A stretch of 60,041 nt of DNA from contig QKYT01000032.1 of assembly GCA_003550305.1 (NCBI GenBank), positions 293,463 through 353,503 of the forward strand, given 5' to 3'. Below are positions 12,237 through 26,400 of the stretch, in pieces. This DNA is from Glomus cerebriforme (taxonomy: Eukaryota > Glomeromycota > Glomeromycetes > Glomerales > Glomeraceae). The position numbers and the translations under genes are program-made. The notes under the pieces were generated by a model. That model did no database searches, was not told where the DNA came from, and saw only the letters and a list, made by a program, of their open reading frames with translations. Every line of letters starts with the position of its first letter. The first letter of the stretch is position 1.

Positions 12237-14565
12237 GGTTTCTGGGTTGCCGGAATGCTTGCTTGAGTTGCACCTCTATCAAATGTTTATTTGGGAATAT
12301 GGAGTCGAATATTCGGTGGTTTTAGCTATTTTAGGTTAGAATTTAGTATCTAAAACTTAGTCTTAGTACTCTACGAAAGCATTTTATGAAACTATTTTAT
12401 CAACAACATCCACTATGATCGACAATTTCCTGAATTCCTGTATGCATCTTATCAATAAACGTAATCTTTTTTTTTTAATTCTTGAATACACTTTAAATAT
12501 TTTAAATCTAGAAATAAATAGTTTCCTATAAACCATAATTATTTGAAACGTAGGAACGTCAAACTGTATTGAATATAAATTCAGGGAAACTGAAATTTAA
12601 ATTCGGATTATTAAATTCATAAAAGTTCATGTTTACTTTATTACGTCACTTTAAATCTTTGAGATTTACCAAAATAATAAAACTTCGTCGGAGCTATTTC
12701 CGATAATAAGCAAGATACCGATGAAAACATTTAACTTTTCAAGATATTTACAATCCAATAAAAAGTTTTTGCATGAATTTGTAACACTTTTGTGGCTACA
12801 AAAAGTTCACTATAATTTGTACAAAATTCGATTAATTCCAAACAATTGGAACCAATTTGTCACAAAAATGATATCATTTATTATTATAATTATTATTATA
12901 ATTACAAAATTCGTCATAAAAGGAAGAACATTTATTAACAAAACAAAATAGAGCAAATTAAAAATGATAATTATTACACGATCATTAAATTGTGCGGAAT
13001 TTAATGTACTGATATTTTTTTAATCGCATATGATGTTTTTCGCCATCATATTTATATTGGTATATGCACTATATAAATCCTATTATTATTAAATGAGGGC
13101 GTTAAAATATCAGTCTTCGAACTACCACTTTCTTATTTTGAACACAAATATTTAATTACAATTATAAATCATACGATAATACAAACTTAGCCAAATTTTG
13201 TGATTGCGCTGTCCAATGTTTAATGGCCCAATCATAATAATTGAATAACGCCCAATTTTATATCTTGACCCTTCTCGAATTTCAACCAAAAAAGTTTTAT
13301 TTGGTCCAGTGCAATTATTTGTTTATAACTTTTTAGTCTTATTATTCAAAGTTCTGTTTAGAAGAAGAAGATATATGATCCATTTCCAAATTGATAACAT
13401 ATCGATTATCTTTATTTGTTACGACAAGGCTTCGCCTTCTCAAATACAAGGACCTGTTCAGTTCGAATCTAAAAAGAAACATTGTTGCTCATTACCCTAT
13501 TTAGCATAGCTTTATATTATGTGACACGCAATTTTGCGCTGGGACATGGTCCCCGGGCGCAACGAGACCTTTGAAATACTGCGTTAATGGAAATGATTGG
13601 TTTTTTCTTTGATACATATGTTACACAAATATGTTGTCTATTACTAAAAAAGGTTAATTGTTTTTTTGACGGATAAAAAAATTTACGCCAAACTTGTTTA
13701 ATTCCTGTCTGAATAAATTTAAACTGATCGAAAAATCAATTAAAATTATTCTTATGTAAATAATTCTAATTTTTGCACACATTTAAAGTTTTAAACGAAG
13801 ATAACTTATTATAATTTGGGTATCTTTGATATTCCCGTCACATAAAATTAAAAACTAAGTTTTATTAAATGCAAAATATTTTATTGCTTGTAAAGTTCTT
13901 AAAGATAATATCATGGATAAATTTCAAGAATAATTAATTATAAACTCTGATACGTTCATCATTACATATTTATTTTGACTTTGTATCGCATAAATAAGAC
14001 TTCAAGAATGTTATTAAATCCTTATTGATCAATAAGTTTCGCTCGAGAAAATTCTTCTTTGAAGTTGTGAGTTAAAAAATATAATTATATGCATAAATTT
14101 CTACGGATTGTTGAATTTATGTATCACATAATTTTTATGCATAGATAAATAATGAATGAAAATTAACCTATTAATATCCGAACCCTTATATGTTTGTGTT
14201 ATTTAATGGGATCAACAAAGATTCTTCCTAACTGATTCGAGATAATTTAAATAAAAAAGAAACAATCAAAATATTTATAAAATGAATAAATTTTGCATAT
14301 TTATTTTGAATACAAAAAAAAAAAAAAAATGCTTCATCAACCATTTTACCAAGAAATTTGTTCCTACGTTCGTTTTTTACTCTCATTATCCTTATTATTA
14401 TTGATTATTATAATTTATGAGCATTCATTCTTTTTAATTAATTAATTCCTTTTATATATAATAATTTATAGCTTCATTTTTACCTTTTTATGTAACTTAA
14501 CCAAAACGATTCATGTTATTGTAAAAAATTCTTTAACAGGCGTTCTCTTAAAATCAGTTACATAA

Positions 14566-16342
14566 ATGGTTTACCTGATAAATAACTTTGGTTTAACATG
14601 TGTAAAATCGCTCCAAAATGTTGAAAAATTAGTGTGTTTATGCGATTTTCGAGTAAATGAAAGTCATTGCATAGAAAGTTTTTTATTAAGAACGGGAAGT
14701 TGGATTTTAATTCCCTATACTTCATTTATTGCTATAACTTCTATAATATTTTTATGGTATAGGGTATATTATAAAGGACAATCTTTATTGTTTCCTTCTT
14801 CAAGAGAAAGAGGTATTAATAATATACTGTATATGCTATCAAGATCTTTGTTTAAATTTGAAAATATTGACGTTAAAAATATATAGGTATAATTCGTCCC
14901 CGACCTCATGATGCGTTTCATTTAGTAACGCTCACTTTCAGTATATTACACGTTATTCGTCAACTTTGTTTAATACGAAATGCATATTCAAATTCAAAAT
15001 GGGCGGAAAGTAAGTTATATGTTATATTTGGTAAATTTATTAAACGTTAAACGTTAAATACGCTAACATCAATTGCACCTCAGTTATAGATGATCTACCG
15101 CGACAAACATCGTTTGCATTTTCGGTATTATATCTTGTTGGAATCAGTGAGTTATTAATGTTGCCAAATTTTTTTTTAGTAATGTGAAATATATAGTAAA
15201 GTTAACGCGTAAACAACACATATTTCTTCACTAGTATATTCAATACCTACACTGGAACCAACAAAAATTGATCATTCTGATCGATTTATACCAAATAAAC
15301 ATTTAGTTGATGCTGGAGCAATTTTCTTAATGATTGGACCATATTTAATTAATACACCACTATCATATTTCACTGGATATTACGCAGATATAGAAGAAAT
15401 TCCGGATATGTCTAATAAATTATTTATGACGAAATATTTAATTTGGGTTTTTTGGTTAACGATATATTTATCATCATTATTATATTTTTGGCGCAAATTA
15501 GATTCATTATTAAAATATCATATGAAAGATTTACAAAACAAACCAAGAGGTGACTTAACTTTACTATTGAAGTATGAAACTTTAAAAGTTGCTTCTACAA
15601 ATTTATTGACAGCTGTGATGGTCTTGGCATTTCTTGGATCACTGTTTATAATAGTTTACTTTGTATTTGGAATCTCATATAAAAAATCAAGAAATGAAAC
15701 GATAAATATTATTTATTTTGTTATTTGGAATTTTGTTGAACCTATTATTCTTCAGATAGCTCAATTTGTAATCATATACAAGTAAGTCCTTAAGAATATC
15801 ATTGTTTTTTTCTTTTAATTTCGGGAATCACTAACTTTATGTATCGGTACAGTGCTGTAAGACCAACCCCAAATAATGCTCCATTTGGTAGAATGATGAG
15901 TGTTGTTAGAAGACCTATATCAACGGAAACGACAAGGTCACGCATTGCCCAAAAAAATGGATTTTCTTCACTCTCTGAGAAACAAACATCGGGAACTTCT
16001 TCAAAAAAGTCAATTAAATCACTTCCTGAAATACAAAGAAAGTCATTAATATTTGACGATCAATTACCAGCTCCACCCACACCTTACATAACAGGATGGG
16101 ATGAATTATTATATTTTGATGATTTAGGAGATTTTTTTGCGGGAGAAATTCCAGTAGAGCAACATCCAAATACACATTATAGACGTGATTCAAGCATTGA
16201 TATTTCAAGTTTGAATTCAACAGCATATTTTTCGATTCGAAGTGTACATAGTAAAAATGATTCAATTTATAGCTTACCAAATAATAGTATAAGATCGAAT
16301 ATTTCGAAAAAAAATACGATTCATTCTGAGATAAATATTTAA
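14566..16342 (+). CDS. Seven-transmembrane (GPCR-like) protein
   Basis: Five exons: 14566-14812, 14887-15009, 15084-15146, 15235-15781, 15853-16342, 489 residues. Seven hydrophobic segments are visible in order: the WILIPYTSFIAITSIIFLWY region, AFHLVTLTFSILHVIRQLCL, FAFSVLYLVGIIYS, AGAIFLMIGPYLIN, LIWVFWLTIYLSSLLYFW, LLTAVMVLAFLGSLFIIVYF and IIYFVIWNFVEPIIL. A Ser/Thr/Asn-rich tail of about 160 residues follows. This topology fits a fungal receptor-type membrane protein, but I recognise no family signature and it is not obviously similar to the receptor pair at 26.5-32.7 kb. The start is the first ATG in frame; an upstream exon is possible. The gene is tail to tail with the Kelch gene, with only 151 bp between stop codons. 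Ligand and signalling role are unknown. Confidence 0.7.
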
Positions 16343-16493
16343 TGATAAATTTTATTTATTTTGTACTAAATGTATTTGTATTTTAATATATTTATATATT
16401 TATAAGTTGTTAGTATAAATACTAAATTTTGTATTATTAAAATAAAAGAATCGAATAATCTTTAATTTTTGATTAAATCTAAATTATACTACA

Positions 16494-19400
16494 TTATGAC
16501 GAACCAGTATCTGAATTGGGAGGGTTTGAATTTAACTCCTCTTTTAATGAGCTTGAACTAATTTTATTTCGTATTATAGGTCCGACTAAGGCGGGACTAC
16601 CTTCTCTTATATTGTCTTCAATCCCTCTATAAGTGTCAACAGCATTTTCCATTTGATCTAATAAAATTGCAATTTTACTTTCAGTTTCATTCACATTTTT
16701 TTTTAAAGTTAAATTATTTTTCTCAAGGATTTCGTTTGATTCTCTAAATTGTGAAATTTCTTGTTCTAACGATTTCTTTTCCTGTTCCCATTCTTCCAAA
16801 GATGTTTCTAAATTCTTTTCTTCTTCTTCTTGTTTAGATACGTTCGTTCTCGTTAGTTCATCTTTTAATTCATCCCCTTTCATTCCTGATGCTAAAGCTT
16901 GCTTTTTTAACATTTCATTTGATTTCTTTAATATCTCATTTTGTTTTCTCAAAGATTCGTAAATTCTTCTCAAAGCTTCATAACCTTGATCCATTAAATT
17001 TCTTTCATCTTGCGCGAGATTAATTTTAGTATGTAACTCCTGTATTTTTTGATGAAGAGATTCTTTCTCTTTTTCAAAATTCATTTGTTGTTGTTCTAAT
17101 TGTTGATCCGCATATTCTTGTAATATAGAATTTCTAATATTTGAGTGAGAATTCATCGAATTTTGTAATTCTTTAAGTCTATTCTCTAATTCTTCATTAT
17201 GATTTTCAACATTAGTTAATTTTCCATTTAAGTTTTCCATTTCTAATTTACTTTGTATTAATTCTTCTTTCATTTGATTTAACACTTGTTCTGCACTTGT
17301 CGTATATTCTACCGCTGTTTGGTAATCCGATTCAACTTGACTTAATCTATTTTTTATATCAACGAGTTGTTCTTGTGATTTCACGGTCGTACTTTCTACC
17401 GATTTTAATTTATTTTCTAACCCCTTCGATGAATTACTTTTAGAAAAATTTCCTTGAGCATATTTTACAGTTTCTTTATATTTTGATAAAGAAGCCCGTA
17501 ACTCTTTATGAGCAATTTCATGAAGAGCTTCTAATTCATCACAACGAGCTGCAATTTCCTTAAAACGAGATGATATGATTCCTTGATCGGTTGATTCAAA
17601 CTCTCGAATCAATTCAACCTTGTTTTTTGCATCTTCAACTTCTTTACTTGTTTTTTCTAATTTTTGTGTCTTTTCATTTAATAATTGTTTTATTTCTTCA
17701 ACATCATTTGCAGATCTTGCTAACCTCTCAGTTTCATATTCATTCATTAACGAGGCAAACTTGGCTTTAAAATATGCTGTCTCTTCCAATGAAGCGGTAT
17801 ATAACCTTTCAAAATCTGAAATTTTTTGTGAAGCTACTCTTTCTTGATTCGCAATAGTTTCCTAAATAAAAAAAAAGAATTTATTTATTTATTATTGATT
17901 AAATCAAAAATGATTGAACTTTTTTTTTTATTTTTAGTACCAACCTTTGCTTTTTGTAATTGCTGACTTAATTTGATAATGGCCTCGATAACTTTGAATT
18001 TTTCCGAACCAGGTTCTCCAATATCAATAAATTCATTAATATCAATAATATTTTCTAAATCCTCATTATTATCATTATTAAAACTAAATGTTGGTATATA
18101 ACCAGCTTTTCTCGCCAAATCAATTTCAGCCTGATATAATTTTTCACGTTTTCTCAATTCAGATATTTTAAAATCCGCATCTGATATTCTTTCTAAAAGA
18201 TTTTCTCGTTCTAAGGAAGATAGTTGAGTTGTTGGATATTGTCCACCTTCTGAACTTGTTATTGAAATTTTTCTTTCATAACTTAGAGAAGAAATTGAAG
18301 AGGGAGTAGTAGTTACGATTAAATCTTTCTCTTCATTATAAATAATTTTACGACGCTCAATTGATTTTGTGTTAATGGTTAAAGGTTCTGAATAAAATCG
18401 GCGTCTTGGTGGACGAACAGGTGGTGGTTTGCTTCCTTCAAAATAAACTTGCTCGGGTGGTTTAACTTGAATTATTGGTGAAGGTGCAGGAATTCCTAAC
18501 TTATCCGAAGTAATTTCTTGTGATTTAATCGAAGTAATTTTGTCTTGCGATTTAATCAAAGTAATTTCTTCTTGCGATTTATCCGAAGTAATTTCTTCTT
18601 GTAGTATATCTGAAGTAATTTCCTGTGATTGATCCGAAATAATTTCTTCTTGTGGTGTATCCGAAGTAATTTCTTGTGATTTATCTGAAGTAATTTCTTC
18701 TTGCGATAAAGTAGCTACTATTTCTTGTGGTTTAGTCAAAATAGTTTCTTCGGTAATTTTTTCTAGTGTTTTGGTCGAGGTAGTAGTTTCTCCTGTAATT
18801 TTTTCTGGTGATTTGGTCGAGGTAGTAGTTTCTTCTGTAATTTTTTCTAGTGATTTGGTCGAGGTAATTTCTTCTTGTGATTTAGTCAAAATAACTTCCT
18901 CTTGCGATTTATCCAAAGTAGCCTCCTCGTGTGATTTAGTTGAAGTAGCTTCCTCTTGCGATTTAACCAAAGTAGCCTTCTCGTATGATTTAGTTGAAGT
19001 AATTTCCTCTTGTGATTTAACCGAAGTAACTTCCTCTTGTGGTTTAACCGAAGTAATTTCCTCTTGTGATTTAACCGAAGTAATTTCCTCTTGTGATTTA
19101 GCTAGAGTATTCCCTTCTTGTGATTTAGTTGAAATATCTTCAGATTTAACTAAAATAATTTCTTCTTTGTTAGGTGTTGGAGTGATTGGGGAAGGATTTT
19201 TACTAGAAGTTAATTTAACTTTATTCTTTTTATCTAAAGTTCTTGCACCTTTTGGTTTAAGGCTTGGACTTGATAAAGTGCTTGATAAAGAGCGAACTGA
19301 GCGAATTGTATCAACACTATTTTGTCTTTGTAAAATACTTTTTTCTGTAGAAAATCTTTTCAAAGTTTTTGTCGATTCAGGTTTCTCATCATCATCTCTT

Positions 19401-21728
19401 CCAGTATCAATTTGTAAAGAATTTAATCTATTCTTTTGTTTAATATTATTATTAATATTAATTGATCGATTCTCTGATAAAATTTCTTCTTTTTTCTCTT
19501 TTTTTTCATTTTTATTATCCTGAATATTATTATTTATTTCTTTTTCTGTAAATACATCCTTTTTCGGAGCAGTTTTTTTTTTTACTTTTTCATTCGGTTT
19601 TTTTGATTCAACTATTGAAGAAGGTCTAGAGTTATTATTATTAATATTAATATTATCTTTCTCTAAATTCTTTGATTGACGTTTATTTCCACCAGATTTT
19701 CCACGTGGTGTTGCTGGACGTGGTGTTGTCGTTGGTGTTATTGGTTTTGCTGATGTTGATGCTGATGTTGATGGTGTAGTAGTTGTTATCGTCGTTGTTG
19801 TCGTTGTTGTTGTTAAAATATTAATATTATTAAAATGATGAGAATTTGGTCTTGATGATGCTCGAGATGAAGGCATCTTTATATCGGGATTTCTTGCTTT
19901 TAATTCAATTTTATTATCATGATTTTCTATAATAATTTCTCTTTCATTATTTGTTGGTTGTTGTTTTCGTAATTTTGGAAGTGATTTTTGTTGAGGAAAT
20001 GTAGATAAAACTAATTGTAATTGTGATTGATTTGTTGATTGTAAAGAATTTTCTGACGGATATTTTATTTTGGCTGAGAATAAGAAAAAAAAAAAAAAAA
20101 AATTTTTTGTTTTGTGAATATATTTTGAATTAAATAATAATAATAATAATAATAAATATATTATAATTACCAGTATCTAAAATGTGAATGATTCCATCTT
20201 CATCAGGTTTAGTTGAATTTGTTGATGCTCCTCCAAATACCATAACCATATTTTTCGATGATGATACAGTTAACCAATATCTAGGACTAGGTGAAGGTCC
20301 CATCTTTTGAAACATATACCATCTCTGATCTGTTAATTAATTATATAAAATTTATTTATTAAAAAAAAATCAACTTTAAAAAAATTTCTTATATAAATTA
20401 AAAAACACATACTATTAATTCCGTAAGCTGCTAAATCAGCTAAATCTTTTCCTTCTTTTGTTCTTCCACCAAAAACATATATAACATCATTAACTAAAGT
20501 TGATCCATGACTTTCTCGTGGAACAGGGATAAAAGTATCACAAGTTATTTCTACCCATTCTCTTGTTTCTGTATCATAATACCATATATCATTAAAACAT
20601 CTTACTCCATCTGTTCCGCCAAATCTTGGAAGAAAATAATAATAACAATAAAAAGATTATTTAGAATCCAATATAATTAAGAAATGTACATATGTTCATA
20701 TATATAAAGTTCTTTTTACATGTATATTCTTCCTTTATACGCGCAAGATATATGTCCCATTCTTCCAGGCGGAGGTTCATTTATTGGATCAATAAATTCC
20801 CAGCAAGCTTCATTACTATTAACCACTAATAAAGATATATTTTTGTATAAATTATTACCATAAAAAAATATATATATATATTTTTATAAAAAAAAAAGTA
20901 ATCAAAGGTAACTTACGATATTTTGTATCAAACGCTACTAAATCATTTAAATAATAACCATCAATATAACCTCCAAACACGTACATTTTAGAACCTAATA
21001 AAACAGCTGTATGTCCAAATCTTCCAAGAGGAGTGACTCCTTTTATGGAGGGTTTCGTCCATTCTTTCGTCACTAATTTTCATAGAATTAAGAAAGTATT
21101 AAAAACGGAAGATTTTTTTTTTTTATTTATTCTCAATATATAAATAATTTTACCTATATTTAAAACATATAAATTATAATCTGGTTTTTCTTCAAGGTTC
21201 TCTAATTTTCCACCGAATACTTTTTTTTGGGTTAGTTTTTTTTTGAAATTTAAAAATTAATTATTAATCGAAGACGATAATTCAAAAAATATTGATAAAT
21301 GATTTGCTTACCTAATAAATTAGATCCTAGACGCACATGTGTATGTCCACTACGAGGTGACGGTGTATTTCCTGTTGTTTTAACAATTTGAACAGTAAAT
21401 TTGACTAATGGCAAAAAAAAAACAAATATTAATAGATGGAGGATTTTTTTTAAGATATATGAATATATGTTAACAAAAAAACATTACCAGTATCTAATAA
21501 AAATACATGGTTATCAACTTTTTCACTTGATATTCCACCAAAGAAATATAATTCATTTTTAAAGGAAGTTGAACATGAAGAATGACCATATCTCGGAAAA
21601 AGATGTTTATAATTATCTAATAATTTTACTTTAGACCAAGGAAATACTGGATTATTAATAAGGGGTCTTGATCTTGTAGAAAATTGGGACAATGTTGACA
21701 ATTGTGAATGAGTAGTAATTACACTCAT
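16494..21728 (-). CDS. Kelch-repeat, coiled-coil cell-polarity protein (Tea1/Kel1 architecture)
   Basis: Nine exons in minus-strand order: 21728-21488, 21404-21312, 21219-21154, 21072-20917, 20825-20720, 20624-20413, 20329-20171, 20073-17945, 17861-16494; 1509 residues, all phases consistent. Residues 1-344 form a Kelch propeller: repeated LYFFGG, VFGG, MYVFGG, IFGGTDG, YVFGGRT and MVFGGA strands, each followed by a W or Y and an LDTG or YDT-like turn. Residues about 345-1000 are low complexity, with Ser/Thr/Asn-rich stretches, a lysine-rich part and a degenerate KSQEEITS repeat array. Residues about 1010-1480 are a long heptad-type coiled coil rich in E, K, L, N and Q. Kelch followed by coiled coil is the layout of fission yeast Tea1 and budding yeast Kel1/Kel2, which mark growth sites at cell tips through microtubules and formins. 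Function is inferred from architecture. The GT at the end of exon 8 (GTTGGT) is a weak donor, but phase and frame support it. Confidence 0.85.
18490..19150 (-). repeat. Coding degenerate tandem repeat in the Kelch gene
   Basis: Within exon 8 of the Kelch/coiled-coil gene a unit of roughly 24-30 nt, encoding variants of (T/I)KSQEE(I/V/A)TS, is repeated more than 20 times with drift. The opposite strand stays open for 250 codons because of this periodicity; that open frame is a shadow. Copy number is likely to vary between strains. Confidence 0.8.
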
Positions 21729-23195
21729 TTTTGTATTTTTTCTTTTTAATTAGAGAAAGAATAATTTTTTTTTTTAAAAAAAAAGAAATAAAAATAAATT
21801 TATTTTATTTTTGAAAAAAAAAAAATTTCGAATATATTAGGAAAATATTTAAAAAAAAAATCCGGTTATTTTCTTATTGCACATAAACATATGCATGACA
21901 GTGAGCATTTTGTTTAAATCAATTCCATGGAATTAATTTACGAAGCATTACTTTTGGGACTTTTGATCCACAAAAGATGGTTCTTTGGAATGCATGATGA
22001 TGCAATTTTACATGTGTGTAGACTGCATTTTAACAAAACAATGAAAAAGTTGAAAAAAAAATGTCATTTTATTTTTAAAGATAAGGTTTATTGATTATTT
22101 TGTTTTTTTCCAATGATGTTTCACTAAAAAGCAATGTCAGTACTCGATTTGGTTTAGAGAAACTTTTTCTAGGCTAAAAATCTTTTTTTTTTAAAATTTC
22201 CTTATATATCATTTTATAATAATGTTGGTCAAAATGTTTCACGGGACGAATTTTGATACTAAATTTCCTTATCAATCAGTAAGTTCCAAGTGATTGATAA
22301 TAATTGATGATAATATAACTAATTATAGTTTTATTGAACTTAATGATCGGAGTTGCTTTATAAATAAAATAAAAAGAAAATTAATTGAAAAAGTAACAGA
22401 TATTATCATATTAACGACTTATAAGAATCTTAGGAAATTACTAATTTGATCATAAATAATAATAATTAATAGGAAAGAATCCCTCTAATATGAAGACATA
22501 ACCAATATAACAATTACATAGCTAGCTCTTTTTTTTTTTTTTGATAATAATCAGTATCAAACATAATGATTACACGTTAAATCTTACATAATCGATAATC
22601 GATGATTAAAATCTGTTATAAGATTCGATTATAACAAATAATATGAAGAATATTAGTAGAGCGATCAAAAGAATAAAAATCGAATTCGATAATAATAAAA
22701 AATAAAATAAAATATTAAAATAATGAATCAAAAATTACGATACATGACAAAAAAATTTTCGTCTAAGAAATTGCTCGGATAAAGTCGTCAACCAAATAAA
22801 AAATAAATAAAAAAAAAAAAAAAAGTAAATTTTAATTAGTAAAATACAATAAATAATATTTAAGGGACCTTCCCAACAATCATCTCAACAAAAATCTCAA
22901 CAAATATAATTCAATTTCTTTTTTTACAAGGTCGGTTATCGTACCTTAAGAACAAACTCATTCATCGTTCACCTTATTAGTCCAATTCCTGGGGTAAGGG
23001 AACACAAATAACCAATAACTAATTTCGGTTAATTTAATTAATTGTTATTTGATTAATTGTGTTTGTGCGACTAGCAAAATACCAAATTTTGAATTTAACG
23101 ACCAAAAAAGAAGTGCCATGATTTACGGAGATGATGTTGATTAAAAAATCTATTTATTGTTTTTTACCTTGTTTTTTTTTTCTTTGCTTTACGAA
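21729..23195. other. Intergenic, upstream of the Kelch gene
   Basis: About 1.5 kb of AT-rich spacer upstream of the Kelch gene and downstream of the small minus-strand gene. It contains long A/T runs and no protein-like frame. A direct inspection found no RNA gene. Confidence 0.6.
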
Positions 23196-23429
23196 TTAAT
23201 TAGTATCTTTTTTTTGTTTCAACAAAGCTATAATGGTTGTTTTCTCAGTTGAAGTTAATAATTGATTTTGTAGAATAGTTCTGCAAGCGGCATCCCAATC
23301 TGCATCATTTAGACCGAAAGCTACGGCTACGGCTTCACGAACGGCAAGAGCGATGATTTTAGTACGACTTTTATCATCTTCGAATCCTTCAATTTCTTCG
23401 TTCTTGCTAGTTGAGCCGGAACCTTCCAT
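23196..23429 (-). CDS. Small hypothetical protein, 77 aa
   Basis: A single-exon frame starts at the ATG at 23429; a weaker upstream in-frame codon is not used because it is not ATG. The protein is acidic at the N-terminus (Ser/Gly/Glu-rich, EEIEGFEDD) and then has an amphipathic, probably helical part (KIIALAVREAVAVAFG, a D-x-D-W segment, then LTSTEKTTIIALLKQKK). Its base composition is clearly richer in G+C and in non-AT codons than its surroundings, which supports real coding. No family is recognised. No splice site is needed, but additional exons cannot be excluded. Confidence 0.55.
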   Translation of the reverse strand: MEGSGSTSKNEEIEGFEDDKSRTKIIALAVREAVAVAFGLNDADWDAACRTILQNQLLTSTEKTTIIALLKQKKDTN

Positions 23430-26400
23430 TATCAATTTAGATCAAAAAGCGTAATAAGATCAAAAATATTAAGGAATTCTTTATGTATTTTAAATTAAAG
23501 AAATATAATGTTAAAAAAAATGTATTTTTTTTTGATACAACTTACATAAAACATGACCTTTTTAAAGGTTAACATACACTATAATATGTTAAAAATACAA
23601 CTCACATATTAGATTAGATAGTATGATATAAAAGAAAAGAAATTAAAGACCGAATGATAAATCCTTTCGAATATAATTCCTAAAAAAAAAAAAAAGTTTA
23701 ATGATAAAATAAAAGAGGAAATACCATTTTTATATTTAATAAACGTTTTTTTTGAATATTTATTACAATATAAAAAAAAAAAAAAAAAAAAATAGGTTGA
23801 TCTAGACCACTGTGTTATGGTATATCTTTATTTCTGTCTGCATGCATGCTTTCAAGTTATTACACAATCGAAACTTGTTAAATCCGTATTTAGAATGGCG
23901 TTTATGTATTACGTTAAAACAAATTAAACAAACAATGTTGGGTGATTTTCAAATTATAATAATTATAATATACTTTATATAATTTCAGTTAGAATCGCAC
24001 GCGTCTTTACTTTGATTGGATTTAGACACGTGTCAATAATTCAACGATTCTTAATTTTATACATATTTTCAAAATAAGTTGCATCACAAAAAAAAACGCG
24101 TATTGGAAAAGATGTTCAATAAACAAAACTTTAAAATGATTAAAATGATTACATTATGTTACATTCCTAGTTGGTTTCCTTTGAAATTTTTGAAATTGTC
24201 TATTTGTATTACGAAAAGTAAATATTGTGTATTACTTAGAGGCGTTTTTTTGTTGCAAACAAATGAACACTTGAAATTTCTAGCTTTTACTTATAAAAAT
24301 ATATATCTGATATATATAATTTATGTTGTGGTATGATTTTGAAACAAAGTTATTAATATATCATGAGATGAGAGTTAAAAAGAACCTTATACGGATAATT
24401 ATCTCCGGTCATATAAAATTTATGGTTTTCATAAAAAAAAAAAAAAAAATTTTTTTTTTTTTCTCAGGAACAAAAATAACATTGGCCGGTTAATAATTAT
24501 TGTGTAAAATTACATACATATTTTGTTATAAATTGTTTTTCTTATAATTATTGTACTATCAGTTAGTGTAAATTTGTTTAAAAAAGAAGTCAATTGTTGT
24601 TTGAATATTAATGGTTAGAGAAATGTTGGATCCTCTCTAATAATATCATATGATAATTTTGTGATACGTGAATTAACTGAATTATCATATACCTATTTTT
24701 TCTGTGAAAGTCATGTGATAATTTTAATGTTCTTACTACACAAAGGTTATAAAATTAAATCAAAATAAAACCAATATTATTCAAAAATCTAATGTGTATA
24801 CTTTATTAAAGAATTATAAGTAATATATAGATAGAAATTGAAAAAAATATACAGTAATTAATATGTATAAAGCATAATCTTTTATTAGAGATTAGAGAAT
24901 TAGATTACATTAAAATTGTTTTTAAGGTAATCATCACCGCCACCAGCATTAGGGTGGAATTTTGGGCAAAGTTACATTACATTTTTAATTTTGCCCATTT
25001 ATTAATTCATGTGATATTATATTCACGTGATATATCGCCATTAAATGCGGCTCACATGATGCGTGAATTTTTTGTTGGTAATGCCGCGTCAAATTATGGT
25101 ATTGGCCAGAATTAAATTAAGTTGTTACAAAAAAGTTATATTATTAATAACTCTTGTTATGCAATACCCGTTTGTTCTGCATATTTTTGCATATTTTTAA
25201 AATATGACATATATGACATAAAATCTTTTCCGGGAAACTTGATGTACAGTACATATAAATATTTGTCAATTTTTTTAGTGACAGGATTGTACACACGTTA
25301 AGGAAGCTCAAAATTTCTACATAATTATGTACATAAATAATTCTGAAAGCCGTAAATCGTAAACAATGTAGTCATAATATCCATAATATGTCGTAAATCC
25401 ATCACTTTATTATTAAATACTGAATAGCATTATTTACGTGTTTACCGGTGTTAAATACGGCACGTGCCATAACTGGTGTGACATTATAGCCATAATATTA
25501 CATGAACTATTTATTATTGATGAATATAATATATTTAACTAAATAATTCATTAAAATATTCCGTAAAAATATATTAAGATAAAATAAAAATAAATTATGA
25601 AATTGGCGAGAGAACGATAATATAAATTATATTATATATTTTATATATACCCCTAGTATGTAACGGTCAGAAGTCTAAAACTTTGTGACCCCCCCCCCTT
25701 AGATTTTTTTAATCTTATCTATTATCTAATTGTAACATAGTATTACAAATAAATTTCCAAAAGAATCTTCTATGTAGAATTCTAACGTGACACAATCAAA
25801 AATACATATTTATATACTGTATATACACATTTATTGAATTATTTTGTAGAAATTGAGGAAATTGAATTGACACGTCAAAATATTGTAAATATTATAAACT
25901 TTAAAAATTCATGTATTCATGTTCGACATAAACATTGATAATTCAAAAAAAGATCATAAAGCAATCCTAAAGATCATCAGATGAGCCAAGAACTGTTTCT
26001 TGTAAATCAAAAGAAACACTTTGATATTTACATTTTTCCGGATTTTTAATGATTGTATTATAACTTTAAAAGGTAAGCGCGGCAAGTGCGAAAAAAATAT
26101 CAGAAATCTGAATCGAATGTTATAATTTTTTTTTTATGTATTTGTGTAATACAAGGAGTGTCCAGAGACCCTGACGATTAACTTTATTTGAGGTTTAACC
26201 TGTTTTCTTGGTTGTTTAAGAAAGGAAAATTTCAAATTATAATCACATATTAGTATAGATTTTCTTCACTTATGTAATATATGCGCCCACGAATTATTGT
26301 TCAATGGGTTTATTATTTGTTACATATAATGCAAGATTTTTTTTGCCATTGCGTTTTTTTTATGACTTATTGACTGTGGATTTCTCAATTAAGTTTTCCT

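Larger units (their letters stand above)
8849..14565. other. Long gene-free region
   Basis: About 5.7 kb without a gene I can support. It holds a MITE-like element (9086-9286), a perfect hairpin (10162-10243), a second imperfect hairpin (12192-12236), CACGTG sites (9254, 10386, 11566), AT microsatellites just after 8870, and short open frames with no protein-like composition. Fragments such as TTTTTGGCCGG (about 11450) recall repeat pieces at the start of the window. Confidence 0.6.

Noticed and set aside
12721..13509. Two short plus-strand open frames
   Set aside because: AT-driven composition, no domain, no splice partners.
18771..19523. 250-codon plus-strand open frame
   Set aside because: It is the complement of the repetitive exon of the Kelch gene, kept open by repeat periodicity.
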